Source: Aeromonas molluscorum 848 (lineage in GTDB: Bacteria; Pseudomonadota; Gammaproteobacteria; Enterobacterales; Aeromonadaceae). From it: 33,056 bases of DNA. The stretch covers positions 1-33,056 of the forward strand of contig NZ_AQGQ01000024.1 in NCBI RefSeq assembly GCF_000388115.1. Direction: 5' to 3'. The notes under the pieces were generated by a model. The model ran no database searches, had not been told where the DNA came from, and saw only the letters and a program-made list of their open reading frames with translations. The number at the start of each line of letters is the position of its first letter. The stretch's first letter is position 1. Made by a program: the position numbers and the translations under genes. Shown here piece by piece: positions 24,572-33,056 of the stretch.

Positions 24572-25122
24572 AATCTCTCTTCCACCTTTATATGCCGACC
24601 AGCTACCTGGTCTGGTTCTACTCAAAATATTGCTGCCGCCCAGGCCCGGCACCATCTTGCCTGCGGAACCTGGGCTTGTTGCCGATGGGGTATTGACCCT
24701 GTCATCGACATCCGGATTAGCCCGCCATAGTAACAGTTGATGCCGTCGATAGCACATCTTTAGCGCCCTGAAACGGGTTTGGCTCGCGGGTTCCGTATTG
24801 GGGAATACGCTAACGCAGGTGCCGGGATCCGGGCAAGCGGCGCTGTGGGGGCTGGCTCACGTTCCAGCAAATTTTGCCCATATCCGAGGGATAAAGACAG
24901 AGATGACAGTTGGAGTATCTATGTCTCATTTGCCCCCCCCAAATAGGGGGGGTGTCCTAGTCCTCTGTATTGTCTAGAAAAAAACAGTTTCACTCGGGGT
25001 TGAATGACGCCTAATACTTTTTTAATGCTGTGCAAAAACAGGGGCTTGTTACTCTCTTGCGACCATTATTGGCACATAAAAACGATTCAAGCCGATAGGC
25101 ACACTGTTCAAGGAAGAGCCCC
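24572..25122. promoter_or_regulatory. Long divergent regulatory gap between ssb and csgD
   Basis: This 551-bp gap must hold the promoters of ssb (minus) and csgD (plus). It contains a very strong hairpin of eight C (24933-24940), AAATA and seven G (24946-24952) in mid-gap, with no T-run. csgD upstream regions are long and heavily regulated in enterobacteria, so several control sites are likely. I see no clear LexA box here. Confidence 0.55.
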
Positions 25123-25767
25123 ATGACGACAGAGACTCCGTTGGTACTAGTGACCGAAGGCAATGTTCAGGCGACGACCTTCACCACCTATCTGATGGCC
25201 CAACTCGGTCAACCCATACGTCTGATCAGCCATCCGGATCAGTTGCTGGCCATCGAGGATTGCAACCTGTTCCTGATCGATCTGGACTATCTCAAGTCGA
25301 GCCAGCAGTTTGGCTGGAACCGGGATATAGCCGCCTTCGAATCAGCCCGCACAGTCCTGCTCAATGCGCCGACCAGCACGGATCGCGATCTGCTGCTGAT
25401 GTGGCCCAATACCAGCGGTCTCTTCTTTCGGCAGGATCCCCTGGATCGCCTGGTGGCCGGTATCAAGAAGGTGCTGCAGGGGGAGTTCTGGATCCCGCGC
25501 CATCTGATGTGCGAGCTGGTCAACTACTACCGGCAGGGGATGGAACCGGCTCAGCGCAGTCAGAATCTGTTGACGGTGCGCGAGCGCGAGATCATTCGTT
25601 ATCTGATGACGGGGGCCTCCAATACCGAGATAGCCGACACCCTGTTTGTCAGCGAGCACACCATCAAATCCCACCTTTATAACGTCTTCAAGAAGCTGAA
25701 CGTCAAGAATCGGTTGCAGGCCGTGAGTTGGGCCAAAGAGTACCTCGATATGACGAGCTCCCACTGA
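25123..25767 (+). CDS. csgD: CsgD-like LuxR-family curli regulator
   Basis: The 214-aa product matches CsgD in length (216 in E. coli). A degenerate receiver-like domain (residues 1-125: LVLVTEGNVQATTF, NLFLIDLDYLK) is followed by a LuxR helix-turn-helix (LTVREREIIRYLMTGASNTEIADTLFVSEHTIKSHLYNVFKKLNVKNRLQAVSWA, about 150-203). CsgD is the master activator of curli expression. It heads the csg cluster, and its stop codon overlaps the csgE start (TGATG), so it is probably co-transcribed with the secretion genes. Confidence 0.93.
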   Translation: MTTETPLVLVTEGNVQATTFTTYLMAQLGQPIRLISHPDQLLAIEDCNLFLIDLDYLKSSQQFGWNRDIAAFESARTVLLNAPTSTDRDLLLMWPNTSGLFFRQDPLDRLVAGIKKVLQGEFWIPRHLMCELVNYYRQGMEPAQRSQNLLTVREREIIRYLMTGASNTEIADTLFVSEHTIKSHLYNVFKKLNVKNRLQAVSWAKEYLDMTSSH

Positions 25768-26204
25768 TGAGACACTGGCTGCTCTGTCTCTGGTTGCTTT
25801 CTGGGGCCCTGGCGGCCAACGAAGGCGCTGCAAATGAACCTATCGAGTCACTGCAACCCGAGCAGGAGAGCGACAGGATAGAGATAGGTGGCCTGGTCAT
25901 AGACCGCACCTTCACCCGTTTCGGCCAGGTTTTTTATCACCACTTCAGCCGGTTGCGGGAGGATGACGATCCGAATGCGCGGGAGAATATCACCATACAC
26001 GAGCGGCCCACTGCGCGTTGGGGGAGCCTTATCTGGATCACCCACAATCGCAAGGTGTTGTTCAGGACGGCGCTCTCTCCGGTACGGAGTCAAGGAGAGG
26101 CTGCCGCGCAGCAGGCCTGGGCTCAGGTGAGCGAGGCTTTACGACAGCAGAAGGTCGCCAACCTGTTCATGGATACCTTCGATCTGGAACACGATGAACT
26201 ATAA
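25767..26204 (+). CDS. csgE: Curli secretion specificity factor CsgE
   Basis: The 145-aa product has a short signal peptide (MRHWLLCLWLLSGALAA) and the CsgE core: IGGLVIDRTFTRFGQVFYHHFSRL, ENITIHERPTARWGSLIWI and VLFRTALSP. It should cap the periplasmic side of the CsgG pore and guide CsgA into it. The start overlaps the csgD stop by one base. Confidence 0.94.
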   Translation: MRHWLLCLWLLSGALAANEGAANEPIESLQPEQESDRIEIGGLVIDRTFTRFGQVFYHHFSRLREDDDPNARENITIHERPTARWGSLIWITHNRKVLFRTALSPVRSQGEAAAQQAWAQVSEALRQQKVANLFMDTFDLEHDEL

Positions 26205-26215
26205 GGACATGGTAT

Positions 26216-26614
26216 ATGCGCTCACTCCTCCTGCTCCTGGCGCTGACGGTCAGCATGACCGCCTCTGCTTCCGAGCTTATCTATCGGCCTGTCAACCCCA
26301 GCTTTGGCGGTAACCCGCTCAACAGCAGCCATCTGCTGGGTACGGCCAATGCCCAGAACGATTACAAGGATCCCTCTGCCGGTGGCAGCAGTGGCACCTC
26401 GGCCCTGGACCGGCTGACCTCCAGCCTGCAATCCCGACTGGTGAGCCAGTTGCTTGCCGACATCGGCAAGGATGGCAGCCAGACCGGCAGCCTGGTTACC
26501 GACGAGTTCGCGATCAATGTAGTGGACGAGGATGGCACTCTGGCCATCTCCATCACTGATAGAGCGACGAATGAAACCACCATGATCGAAGTGAATGGCC
26601 TGATCGCCGACTGA
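26216..26614 (+). CDS. csgF: Curli assembly factor CsgF
   Basis: The 132-aa product has a signal peptide ending near SASA. The mature start follows with the highly conserved ELIYRPVNPSFGGNPLNSSHLLGTANAQN, which in CsgF inserts into the CsgG channel. The C-terminal part ends in the typical beta-strand pair (GTLAISITDRATNETTMIEV). CsgF couples secretion to CsgB-nucleated polymerisation at the cell surface. AAGGA precedes the ATG. Confidence 0.95.
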   Translation: MRSLLLLLALTVSMTASASELIYRPVNPSFGGNPLNSSHLLGTANAQNDYKDPSAGGSSGTSALDRLTSSLQSRLVSQLLADIGKDGSQTGSLVTDEFAINVVDEDGTLAISITDRATNETTMIEVNGLIAD

Positions 26615-26621
26615 GGACGTT

Positions 26622-27476
26622 ATGACAAGGACACCGTTATTTACCGCCCTGCCGTTGCTCGTCATTCTGTTTGCTCTGGGGGGGTGTGCTACTCATATAG
26701 GCTCTCCCGAGGCGGATGAGAAGGCGACCCTGATGCCGAGATCCATCTCCTACAAAGAGTTGATCAGCCTGCCCAAACCCAAAGGCAAGATAGTGGCCGC
26801 CGTCTATGATTTTCGCGATCAGACCGGTCAGTATCTGCCAGCCCCAGCCTCCAACTTCTCCACCGCAGTGACCCAGGGTGGGGTCGCCATGCTGAGCACG
26901 GCGCTATGGGACTCCCAGTGGTTCGTGCCTCTGGAGCGGGAAGGGCTGCAGAACCTGCTGACCGAGCGCAAGATAGTGCGGGCCACGCAAAAAAAACCCA
27001 ATGTGCCCGGCAATAATCAGCATCAATTACCCTCCCTGGTGGCGGCCAATATCCTGATCGAAGGGGGCATAGTGGCCTATGACAGCAATGTGCGTACCGG
27101 CGGTGCCGGGGCCAAGTACTTCGGCATAGGGGCGAGTGGCGAATACAGGGTCGATCAGGTGACCGTCAATCTGAGGGCCGTCGATATCCGCTCCGGCCGG
27201 ATTCTCAACAGCGTCACCACCTCCAAGACCATCTTGTCCCAGCAGGTGCAGGCCGGAGTGTTTCGTTTCGTCGAGTACAAGCGCTTGCTGGAGGCCGAGG
27301 CGGGCTTTAGCACCAACGAACCGGTGCAGATGTGCGTCATGTCTGCCATCGAATCGGCGGTGATCCGGCTCATTGCCAACGGGGTGCGAGACAACCTCTG
27401 GCAGCTGGCCGATGCGCGGGACATGGAAAACCCCATACTGCAGGGTTATCTGCAAGACAGCGCCCCCATCCTCTAG
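26622..27476 (+). CDS. csgG: Curli secretion pore lipoprotein CsgG
   Basis: The 284-aa product has a lipoprotein signal with lipobox LGGC (Cys22), then the CsgG fold: YKELISLPKPKGKIVAAVYDFRDQTGQY, a constriction-loop region with SNFSTAVTQGG, and PLEREGLQNLLTERKIVR. CsgG forms a nonameric outer-membrane channel. It follows csgF after seven bases, with GAGGA before the ATG, so csgDEFG is one operon ended by the terminator at 27532. Confidence 0.96.
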   Translation: MTRTPLFTALPLLVILFALGGCATHIGSPEADEKATLMPRSISYKELISLPKPKGKIVAAVYDFRDQTGQYLPAPASNFSTAVTQGGVAMLSTALWDSQWFVPLEREGLQNLLTERKIVRATQKKPNVPGNNQHQLPSLVAANILIEGGIVAYDSNVRTGGAGAKYFGIGASGEYRVDQVTVNLRAVDIRSGRILNSVTTSKTILSQQVQAGVFRFVEYKRLLEAEAGFSTNEPVQMCVMSAIESAVIRLIANGVRDNLWQLADARDMENPILQGYLQDSAPIL

Positions 27477-27531
27477 TCGAGGCAGCGTCGCTAGTTTCTA
27501 TCTATCGCTTGCCCCTTTCAGCTCTTCTCCA

Positions 27532-27554
27532 CAGGCCCATCATGGGCCTGTTTT
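27532..27554 (+). terminator. Terminator after csgG
   Basis: CAGGCCCAT (27532-27540) pairs with ATGGGCCTG (27542-27550), followed by TTTT. It separates csgDEFG from csgBA. The remaining gap to 27740 must contain the csgB promoter, perhaps with CsgD sites; I cannot define them. Confidence 0.85.
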
Positions 27555-27740
27555 CATGGTCTATCCCCCTCCACCCCTTGGCGCGACACCTGCAAAAAAG
27601 AGGCATGGCTCAGCTTGACCTCAGCCTTTTCTACCAGACAAACCCTGGATCCGAATCAGCCTCGAATCAGCTGTGTGCCTGATGGCCCTGGCCCGGAGGG
27701 CTGAGGATACTGGACCCGCACTTCAAAAAGGTAATCGCAG

Positions 27741-28262
27741 ATGAAATACCTGAATCCCGTCCTGCTGATCATGAGTCTGCTAGGCCTGCCCGCATTGGCG
27801 CAGGACCTGGCTTCCCTGAGTGAACTGGGTCAGGGCAACGAGCTTGAGCTGGTTCAGCGGGGGGAGGGCAACCAGGCCCACCTCTGGCAGCTTGGCTCGG
27901 ATAACGAATTGCAGCTCAGCCAGTCAGGCAATGACAACCAGATCCGCCTGATGCAACAGGGCCAGCAGCAGCAACTGCGGCTGGATCAAGTCGGCGACAA
28001 CAACTGGGTAGATGCGGTCCAGCTCGGAGTTGGCAACAGCGCCGAGCTCTACCAGGCCGGTATCGGCAACCAGATCTGGCTGTGGCAACAGGGGATGGAT
28101 AACCAGGCCTGGATCAGCCAGAGCGGATATGACAACAGGGCACGGGCCGTTCAGCTCGGTGATGGCAACTTGGCCAGCATAGAGCAAAACGGCTCCGGCC
28201 TATCGGCCACCGTCATTCAGACGGGCGCCAACCAGCAAGTGAGAGTAGTTCAAACCAACTGA
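27741..28262 (+). CDS. csgB: Minor curlin / nucleator CsgB
   Basis: The 173-aa product has a signal peptide ending near ALAQ. About twelve 11-residue units (N-x5-Q-x-G-x2), such as NELELVQRGEG, NQAHLWQLGSD and NELQLSQSGND, follow. These pair into 22-residue curlin repeats. CsgB is held at the cell surface and nucleates CsgA. Unlike in E. coli, it lies on the same strand and downstream of csgG. AAAGGT precedes the ATG. Confidence 0.9.
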   Translation: MKYLNPVLLIMSLLGLPALAQDLASLSELGQGNELELVQRGEGNQAHLWQLGSDNELQLSQSGNDNQIRLMQQGQQQQLRLDQVGDNNWVDAVQLGVGNSAELYQAGIGNQIWLWQQGMDNQAWISQSGYDNRARAVQLGDGNLASIEQNGSGLSATVIQTGANQQVRVVQTN

Positions 28263-28296
28263 GCCCCGGCTCACACCAAAGCACGAGAGGGAAATC

Positions 28297-29871
28297 ATGT
28301 TCAAACGTACCATCATCGCCTCTGCCGTATTACTGGCTACTTCCAGCGTCTGGGCGGCTTCCGCCAACAACCAGGCCACGGTCGCCCAGACCGGTAACAA
28401 CAACTTGGCCACCGTCGAGCAGATCGATAACAGCAACCATAATCAGGCGAGTATCAGCCAGATTGGTGCCGACAACGAAGCGAAGACCATCCAGAAAAAC
28501 ACCAGCCAGTCCGAAGCCAGTGTGGCTCAGGTCGGGGCAGGCAACGATGCCCTGGTGACCCAGGAGTCCAGCACCGCAGGATCCGTCGCCCAGGTGGCAA
28601 GCACAGGCAACTTCAACGTCGCGACCGTGACCCAGCAGGTGTTCAACGAAGGCTCCCACGCCTCCGTGGCCCAGGTCGGCAACCACAACAGTGCCGACGT
28701 GATGCAGGATAACGGTGATGGTGCCAGCTCCACCGTGAGCCAGGTTGGCAACAACAACGATGCCAGCATCAACAACTATTGGTCCGATAAAGCCATCGCC
28801 AACGTCAGCCAGCTTGGCAACAGCCACGAAGCCAGCGTTTCCCAGCAGATTGCCGATGGTGCCGAAGCCCAGGTGGCCCAATCCGGTCAGCTGAACAAAG
28901 CCACCGTCACCCAGGCCACCAATAATTATGGTTACGCCTATCCGGAGGGGACTCTGGCAAAGGTGACTCAATCGGGCAGCGGCAACGAGGCCCTGGTCGA
29001 CCAGCGCGATCTCGATAACAAGGCTTATGTCACCCAGAGCGGTGTCGATGGCTATGTGAAGACGGCGCAGTCTGGCTCTGCGGCCGGTGAGGGCAACACC
29101 CTGACCGCCAATCAGGCTGGTACCAACGAGAGCGCCACCCTGACCCAGGTTGGCAACCGCAACGAGATCGAAACCAGCCAGACTGGCCGTGACGATGCAT
29201 TGACCATCGATCAGCTGGGTGATGACAACTTGGCCACTGCCTATCAGGGCGGTGTCGGTGAGCAGGGCTCCATCATCCAGGTGGGTGACGGTAACCGTGC
29301 CGATACCGAGCAGAGAGGGTCGGGCAACCAGGCCAGCGTCGATCAGATGGGTGACGGCAACCAGGCCGTGGTCAAGCAGCTGGCGAGCAGCACCGCTGGC
29401 GTGGTGACCATAGATCAGAGCGGTGATGACAACTACGCCAACGCGGTGCAGGAAGCGGGCAGCAACAACCAGATCGCCATCGACCAGCAAGGGGATCGCA
29501 ACCAGGTGGCGGCCGCGCGTGATGTGCAAGGCAAAGGCGCCTGGACCTGGGGTTCAGACAACGAGCTGACCGTGGCCCAGACCGGCAACGACAACTGGGC
29601 CTATGCCGATGCGTCCCACTCCGGCTCTACCGTGACCGTGACCCAGACCGGCGACCTGAACAATGCCTCTGTCGAGTCCTACCTGGGTAGCGACAACGAT
29701 CTGACCGTCAGCCAGACCGGCAACAACCATGTGGCCGACGTCTATGTCAACGCCGGTATGAATGGCGGTGGCAACCTGGTCGATGTGGTACAGACTGCGA
29801 GCTTCAACACGGCTCAGGTCGATGTCTATGGCAGCAACAACCACGCCTATGTTTATCAGGGCGGCAACTGA
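28297..29871 (+). CDS. csgA: Major curlin CsgA, unusually long (524 aa)
   Basis: A signal peptide (MFKRTIIASAVLLATSSVWA) is followed by about 21 curlin repeats of roughly 22 residues, with motifs such as NNQATVAQTGNNNLATVEQ, NQASVDQMGDGNQAVVKQ and NELTVAQTGNDNWAYAD. E. coli CsgA has 151 aa and five repeats, so this is about four times longer. Several repeats are irregular, with Tyr- and Trp-containing inserts (TNNYGYAYPEG, KGAWTWGSDN). The protein should be secreted through CsgG and fold on CsgB into an amyloid fibre. It ends in a strong terminator. The name rests on position after csgB and on the repeats; no separate short CsgA is seen. Confidence 0.88.
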   Translation: MFKRTIIASAVLLATSSVWAASANNQATVAQTGNNNLATVEQIDNSNHNQASISQIGADNEAKTIQKNTSQSEASVAQVGAGNDALVTQESSTAGSVAQVASTGNFNVATVTQQVFNEGSHASVAQVGNHNSADVMQDNGDGASSTVSQVGNNNDASINNYWSDKAIANVSQLGNSHEASVSQQIADGAEAQVAQSGQLNKATVTQATNNYGYAYPEGTLAKVTQSGSGNEALVDQRDLDNKAYVTQSGVDGYVKTAQSGSAAGEGNTLTANQAGTNESATLTQVGNRNEIETSQTGRDDALTIDQLGDDNLATAYQGGVGEQGSIIQVGDGNRADTEQRGSGNQASVDQMGDGNQAVVKQLASSTAGVVTIDQSGDDNYANAVQEAGSNNQIAIDQQGDRNQVAAARDVQGKGAWTWGSDNELTVAQTGNDNWAYADASHSGSTVTVTQTGDLNNASVESYLGSDNDLTVSQTGNNHVADVYVNAGMNGGGNLVDVVQTASFNTAQVDVYGSNNHAYVYQGGN

Positions 29872-29886
29872 TGATTTGTACATTCG

Positions 29887-29908
29887 GGGGCCTGCGGGCC
29901 CCTTTTTT
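29887..29908 (+). terminator. Terminator after csgA
   Basis: GGGGCC (29887-29892) pairs with GGCCCC (29897-29902) around a four-base loop, followed by six T. It lies upstream of the csgH-like gene, so that gene is reached by read-through or its own promoter. Confidence 0.9.
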
Positions 29909-29978
29909 ATTGGTGCGAACCCGGGACTGGCTGGCTGGTCCATGCCATCAGACCACTCCCCTGCACCGGCGGCTAGTG

Positions 29979-30368
29979 ATGCTGCTCCTGTGGCTCAGCT
30001 TGTCTCCCTCGGGGTGGGCGGGCGAGTCAGAACCGGCCAAGGAGGCCAAGGAGGCCAAGGTGATCCCCAAGATAAGCCTCAATGTCCAGCAGGGGCCGAC
30101 CGGCCTCTCCCTGGCCCCTACCCTGCAAAGCGACCAGTCGGGGGCCGTTACCTTTGCCCTGGATCTCTGGAGCCAGGGGGCGGGGGGGCGCAGTCATCAG
30201 CGCCAGAGCGGGGGGGCCGAACTGGTCGCCAACCGGCCCCATAGCGTGGGACGACTGAGTCTGGGACTGGCTTGTCCCTATCAGGCAAGAATACGGCTGC
30301 AGCTGTGGCAGGGGGCCTTGTTGCTGAGCGAGATCGACCAGACATTCGAGTGCCCCTCATCTCCATGA
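29979..30368 (+). CDS. csgH: CsgH/CsgC-like periplasmic curli chaperone
   Basis: The 129-aa product has a signal peptide (MLLLWLSLSPSGWAG). A beta-rich domain follows: ISLNVQQGPTGLSLAPTLQS, VTFALDLWSQGAGGRSHQRQSGGAEL, VGRLSLGLACPYQARIRLQLWQG. The GG-S-QSGG pattern fits CsgH, which keeps curlin soluble in the periplasm like CsgC. A longer frame to 29871 would run through the csgA terminator, so the ATG at 29979 (or GTG 29976) is preferred. Two cysteines (in LGLACPY and TFECP) could form a disulfide. The family call is moderate, from motif memory and context. Confidence 0.68.
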   Translation: MLLLWLSLSPSGWAGESEPAKEAKEAKVIPKISLNVQQGPTGLSLAPTLQSDQSGAVTFALDLWSQGAGGRSHQRQSGGAELVANRPHSVGRLSLGLACPYQARIRLQLWQGALLLSEIDQTFECPSSP

Positions 30369-30381
30369 TTTCCCGTCTGGA

Positions 30382-30397
30382 CTGTCTATTCATCCAG
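30382..30397 (+). promoter_or_regulatory. LexA box of uvrA
   Basis: CTGTCTATTCATCCAG differs at only two positions, as I recall it, from the SOS box shared by uvrA and ssb in E. coli. It lies about 55-70 bases before the uvrA start. LexA should repress uvrA until DNA damage. Confidence 0.8.
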
Positions 30398-30451
30398 TAG
30401 TCTCTATGCCATACTGGCCCGCTCTGGTTACCGTATCGAGCGCGCAACAAG

Positions 30452-33056
30452 ATGGAAAAAAATCGTGATCCGGGGTGCCCGCACCCACAACCTCAAGAAC
30501 ATCAATCTGACTCTGCCCCGCGACAAGCTGATCGTGGTCACCGGCCTCTCTGGCTCCGGCAAGTCTTCTTTGGCGTTCGATACCCTCTATGCCGAAGGCC
30601 AGCGCCGTTATGTGGAGTCCCTCTCCGCCTATGCCCGCCAGTTCCTCTCCCTGATGGAGAAGCCGGATGTGGATCATATCGAGGGCTTGTCGCCGGCCAT
30701 CTCCATCGAACAGAAGTCTACGTCTCATAACCCGCGTTCGACCGTCGGCACCATCACCGAAATTTATGACTATCTGCGCCTGCTGTTTGCCCGGGTGGGT
30801 GAGCCTCGCTGCCCCACCCATGCCATACCGCTCGCCGCCCAGACCATCAGCCAGATGGTGGATCAGGTCTTGGCTCAGCCAGAAGGCAGCAAGCTGATGC
30901 TGCTGGCGCCCGTGGTGCGTGATCGCAAGGGGGAGCACAGTAAGCTGCTGGAGAACCTGGCGGCTCAGGGTTATATCCGTGCCCGCATCGATGGCGAGGT
31001 GTGTGACCTTTCGGATCCCCCCAGCCTGGAGCTGCACAAGAAGCACACCATCGAAGTGGTGGTCGACCGTTTCAAGGTGCGCGAGGATCTGGCCCTGCGC
31101 CTCGCCGAGTCCTTCGAGACGGCCTTGACCCTCTCCGGCGGCATCGTGCTGGTGGTGCCCATGGACGGGGAGGAAGGGGTTGAACCCATGACCTTCTCGG
31201 CGAACTTCGCCTGCCCCGAGTGCGGTTACTCCATGTCGGAGCTCGAACCGAGGATCTTCTCCTTCAACAACCCGGCCGGTGCCTGCCCCACCTGCGACGG
31301 CCTGGGTGTGCAGCAGTACTTCGATCCCGCCAAGCTTATCCACGATCCGAGCCAGAGTCTGGCGGGGGGAGCCATCCGTGGCTGGGACAAGCGCAGCTTC
31401 TATTACTTCCAGATGCTGAAATCCCTCGCCGAGCACTATCAGTTCGATCTGGAGCTCCCTTGGGGGGATCTGCCCGCCAAGGTGCAGGAAGTATTGCTGC
31501 GGGGCTCGGGCAAAACCGAGATCGAGTTCCGCTACATGAACGACCGTGGTGATGTGGTGGTGCGCAAGCACCCCTTCGAGGGGATCTTGCACAACATGGA
31601 GCGCCGCTACCGGGAAACTGAATCCAACTCGGTACGCGAAGAGCTCTCCAAATACATCGCCAACAAGTCCTGCACCAGCTGCGGCGGCAGCCGGTTGCGG
31701 GAGGAGGCGCGTCACGTATTCGTCGATAACCGCAACCTATCCGCCATCGCCGAACAATCCATCGGCGATGCCCTGGCCTTCTTCGAGGGGCTGGCGCTCA
31801 CCGGCCAGCGTGCCCAGATAGCCGACAAGATCCTCAAAGAGATCGTCGAGCGGCTCGGCTTTCTGGTCAACGTGGGCCTCAACTATCTGAGCCTGTCCCG
31901 CAGCGCCGAGACCCTCTCCGGCGGCGAAGCCCAGCGCATCCGCTTGGCGAGCCAGATAGGTGCCGGTCTGGTGGGGGTCATGTATGTACTGGATGAGCCC
32001 TCCATCGGCCTGCACCAGCGGGACAACGAACGGCTGCTCAAGACCCTGACCCACCTGCGCGACCTCGGCAATACCGTGATCGTGGTCGAGCACGATGAAG
32101 ACGCCATTCGCCTTGCCGACCATGTGCTCGACATAGGGCCGGGGGCCGGGGTGCACGGCGGCGTCATCGTCGCGCAAGGCACGCCGGAGGAGATCATCAA
32201 TAACCCGGACTCCCTGACCGGTGACTATCTCTCGGGGCGCAAGGAGATCGCCGTCCCTGCGCAGCGCACCCCGCTCACCGATCGCTGGCTCAAGCTCAAG
32301 GGCGCAAGCGGCAACAACCTGCGCAGCGTCAATCTGGACTTGCCCCTCGGGGTCATGACCTGCGTCACCGGGGTGTCCGGTTCCGGCAAGTCGACCCTGA
32401 TCAACGACACCCTGTTCCGCATTGCCCACCGGGAGCTGAACAAGGCGACCGAATCGACCCCGGCGCCTTATCGCAGCATCGAGGGACTCGATCAGCTGGA
32501 CAAGGTGGTGGATATCGATCAGAGCCCGATCGGTCGTACTCCGCGCTCCAACCCGGCCACCTACACAGGCCTGTTCACCCCGATCCGCGAGCTGCTCTCC
32601 GGCACGCAGGAGGCGCGTTCACGCGGTTACCAGCCGGGTCGCTTCTCCTTCAACGTGAAGGGAGGACGCTGCGAGGCCTGTCAGGGGGATGGGGTCATCA
32701 AGGTGGAGATGCACTTCCTGCCGGACGTCTATGTGCCGTGCGATGTCTGCAAGGGCAAGCGCTACAACCGCGAAACCCTGGAAGTGAAGTACAAGGGCAA
32801 GAACATCAACGAGATCCTGGAGATGACGGTGGAAGATGCCCGTGCCTTCTTCGACCCGGTTCCTGCGGTAGCGCGCAAGCTGCAAACCCTGATGGACGTA
32901 GGGCTCTCCTACATCCGTCTCGGCCAGTCGGCGACCACCTTGTCGGGGGGCGAGGCGCAACGGGTCAAACTGGCGCGGGAGCTCTCCAAGCGCGACACTG
33001 GCAAGACCCTCTATATCTTGGATGAACCGACCACGGGTCTGCACTTCCACGACATC
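30452..33056 (+). CDS. uvrA: Excinuclease ABC subunit A (UvrA), 3' end beyond window, frameshifted start
   Basis: About 868 of roughly 940 residues are visible: ATP-binding cassette I (GLSGSGKSS, residues about 31-39), the first zinc motif (CPECG...CPTC), [22 protein letters not shown], cassette II ([10 protein letters not shown]), a second zinc motif (CEAC...CDVC) and LSGGEAQR again, ending at [13 protein letters not shown]. UvrA finds DNA lesions with UvrB in nucleotide excision repair. Oddity: the expected start ([13 protein letters not shown]) would need six A after ATGG at 30452, but seven are present, so the ATG is out of frame with all that follows. The open UvrA frame begins effectively at 30462, with an in-frame GTG at 30465. 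It may be a sequencing error, a real mutation or start change, or slippage. Confidence 0.93.

Noticed and set aside
23984..24757. Longer SSB reading frame of 257 aa
   Set aside because: The extra 62 residues have no SSB similarity; [16 protein letters not shown] with a good ribosome-binding site is the family start.
28330..29529. Long open frame (399 aa) on the minus strand opposite csgA
   Set aside because: It mirrors the repeated codon pattern of the curlin gene; csgA has signal peptide, repeats and context, while the reverse frame has no recognisable domain.
29871..30368. 165-aa version of the csgH-like gene
   Set aside because: It would start in the csgA stop region and read through the terminator hairpin; the ATG at 29979 opens directly on a signal peptide.
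30390..31715. 441-aa open frame on the minus strand opposite uvrA
   Set aside because: Shadow of a GC-rich coding strand; the plus strand encodes clear UvrA motifs throughout.

Overview
The window looks like a chromosomal segment of an Aeromonas-type gammaproteobacterium. The right end (about 23.98-33.06 kb) is GC-rich core sequence with ssb, a full curli locus and uvrA. The genus is inferred from the overall character of the SSB, UvrA and Csg proteins; no search was run. The left 24 kb is accessory DNA of mixed base composition: GC-rich transposon and metal-resistance parts, and AT-rich recombinase and orphan-gene parts.

Left accessory part (1-6.7 kb): a first Cd/Zn/Pb efflux cluster has a MerR-type promoter, a cadA/pbrA-type P1B ATPase and a decayed pbrB-like remnant. 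It is followed by a ZraP-like periplasmic zinc protein, a 5'-truncated IS5/IS903-type transposase, an array of 18 perfect copies of a 7-bp repeat, an orphan Xre/ParS-type antitoxin, two small unknown genes and an H-NS paralogue with its terminator.

Composite metal transposon (6.7-14.5 kb): a Tn402/Tn5053-type 25-bp terminal repeat stands just left of a second metal cluster (cadR/pbrR, cadA/pbrA, and a PAP2-LspA fusion of PbrBC type). This is followed by a Tn21-subgroup res-tnpR-tnpA module ending in a 38-bp Tn21-type inverted repeat. The ends belong to two transposon families, so the element is a mosaic.

Recombinase island (14.5-23.9 kb): a small regulator with a perfect palindromic operator is divergent from a 190-aa unknown protein. 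Next comes a six-gene, minus-strand, translationally coupled operon that abuts the 3' side of ssb: three different tyrosine recombinases, two small coiled-coil proteins and a RecD2-like helicase. It resembles Tn554-type multi-recombinase mobility modules but has three recombinases and a helicase. It is the best candidate here for an under-described system.

Core part (24-33 kb): ssb (minus strand), then collinear csgD-csgE-csgF-csgG-csgB-csgA and a CsgH/CsgC-like chaperone gene, then uvrA with a LexA box. CsgD would activate curlin expression, CsgG/E/F form the secretion pore and its accessories, CsgB nucleates, and an unusually long (524 aa) CsgA polymerises. uvrA runs off the window, and its first codons contain a run of seven A that puts the expected ATG out of frame with the rest of the gene.
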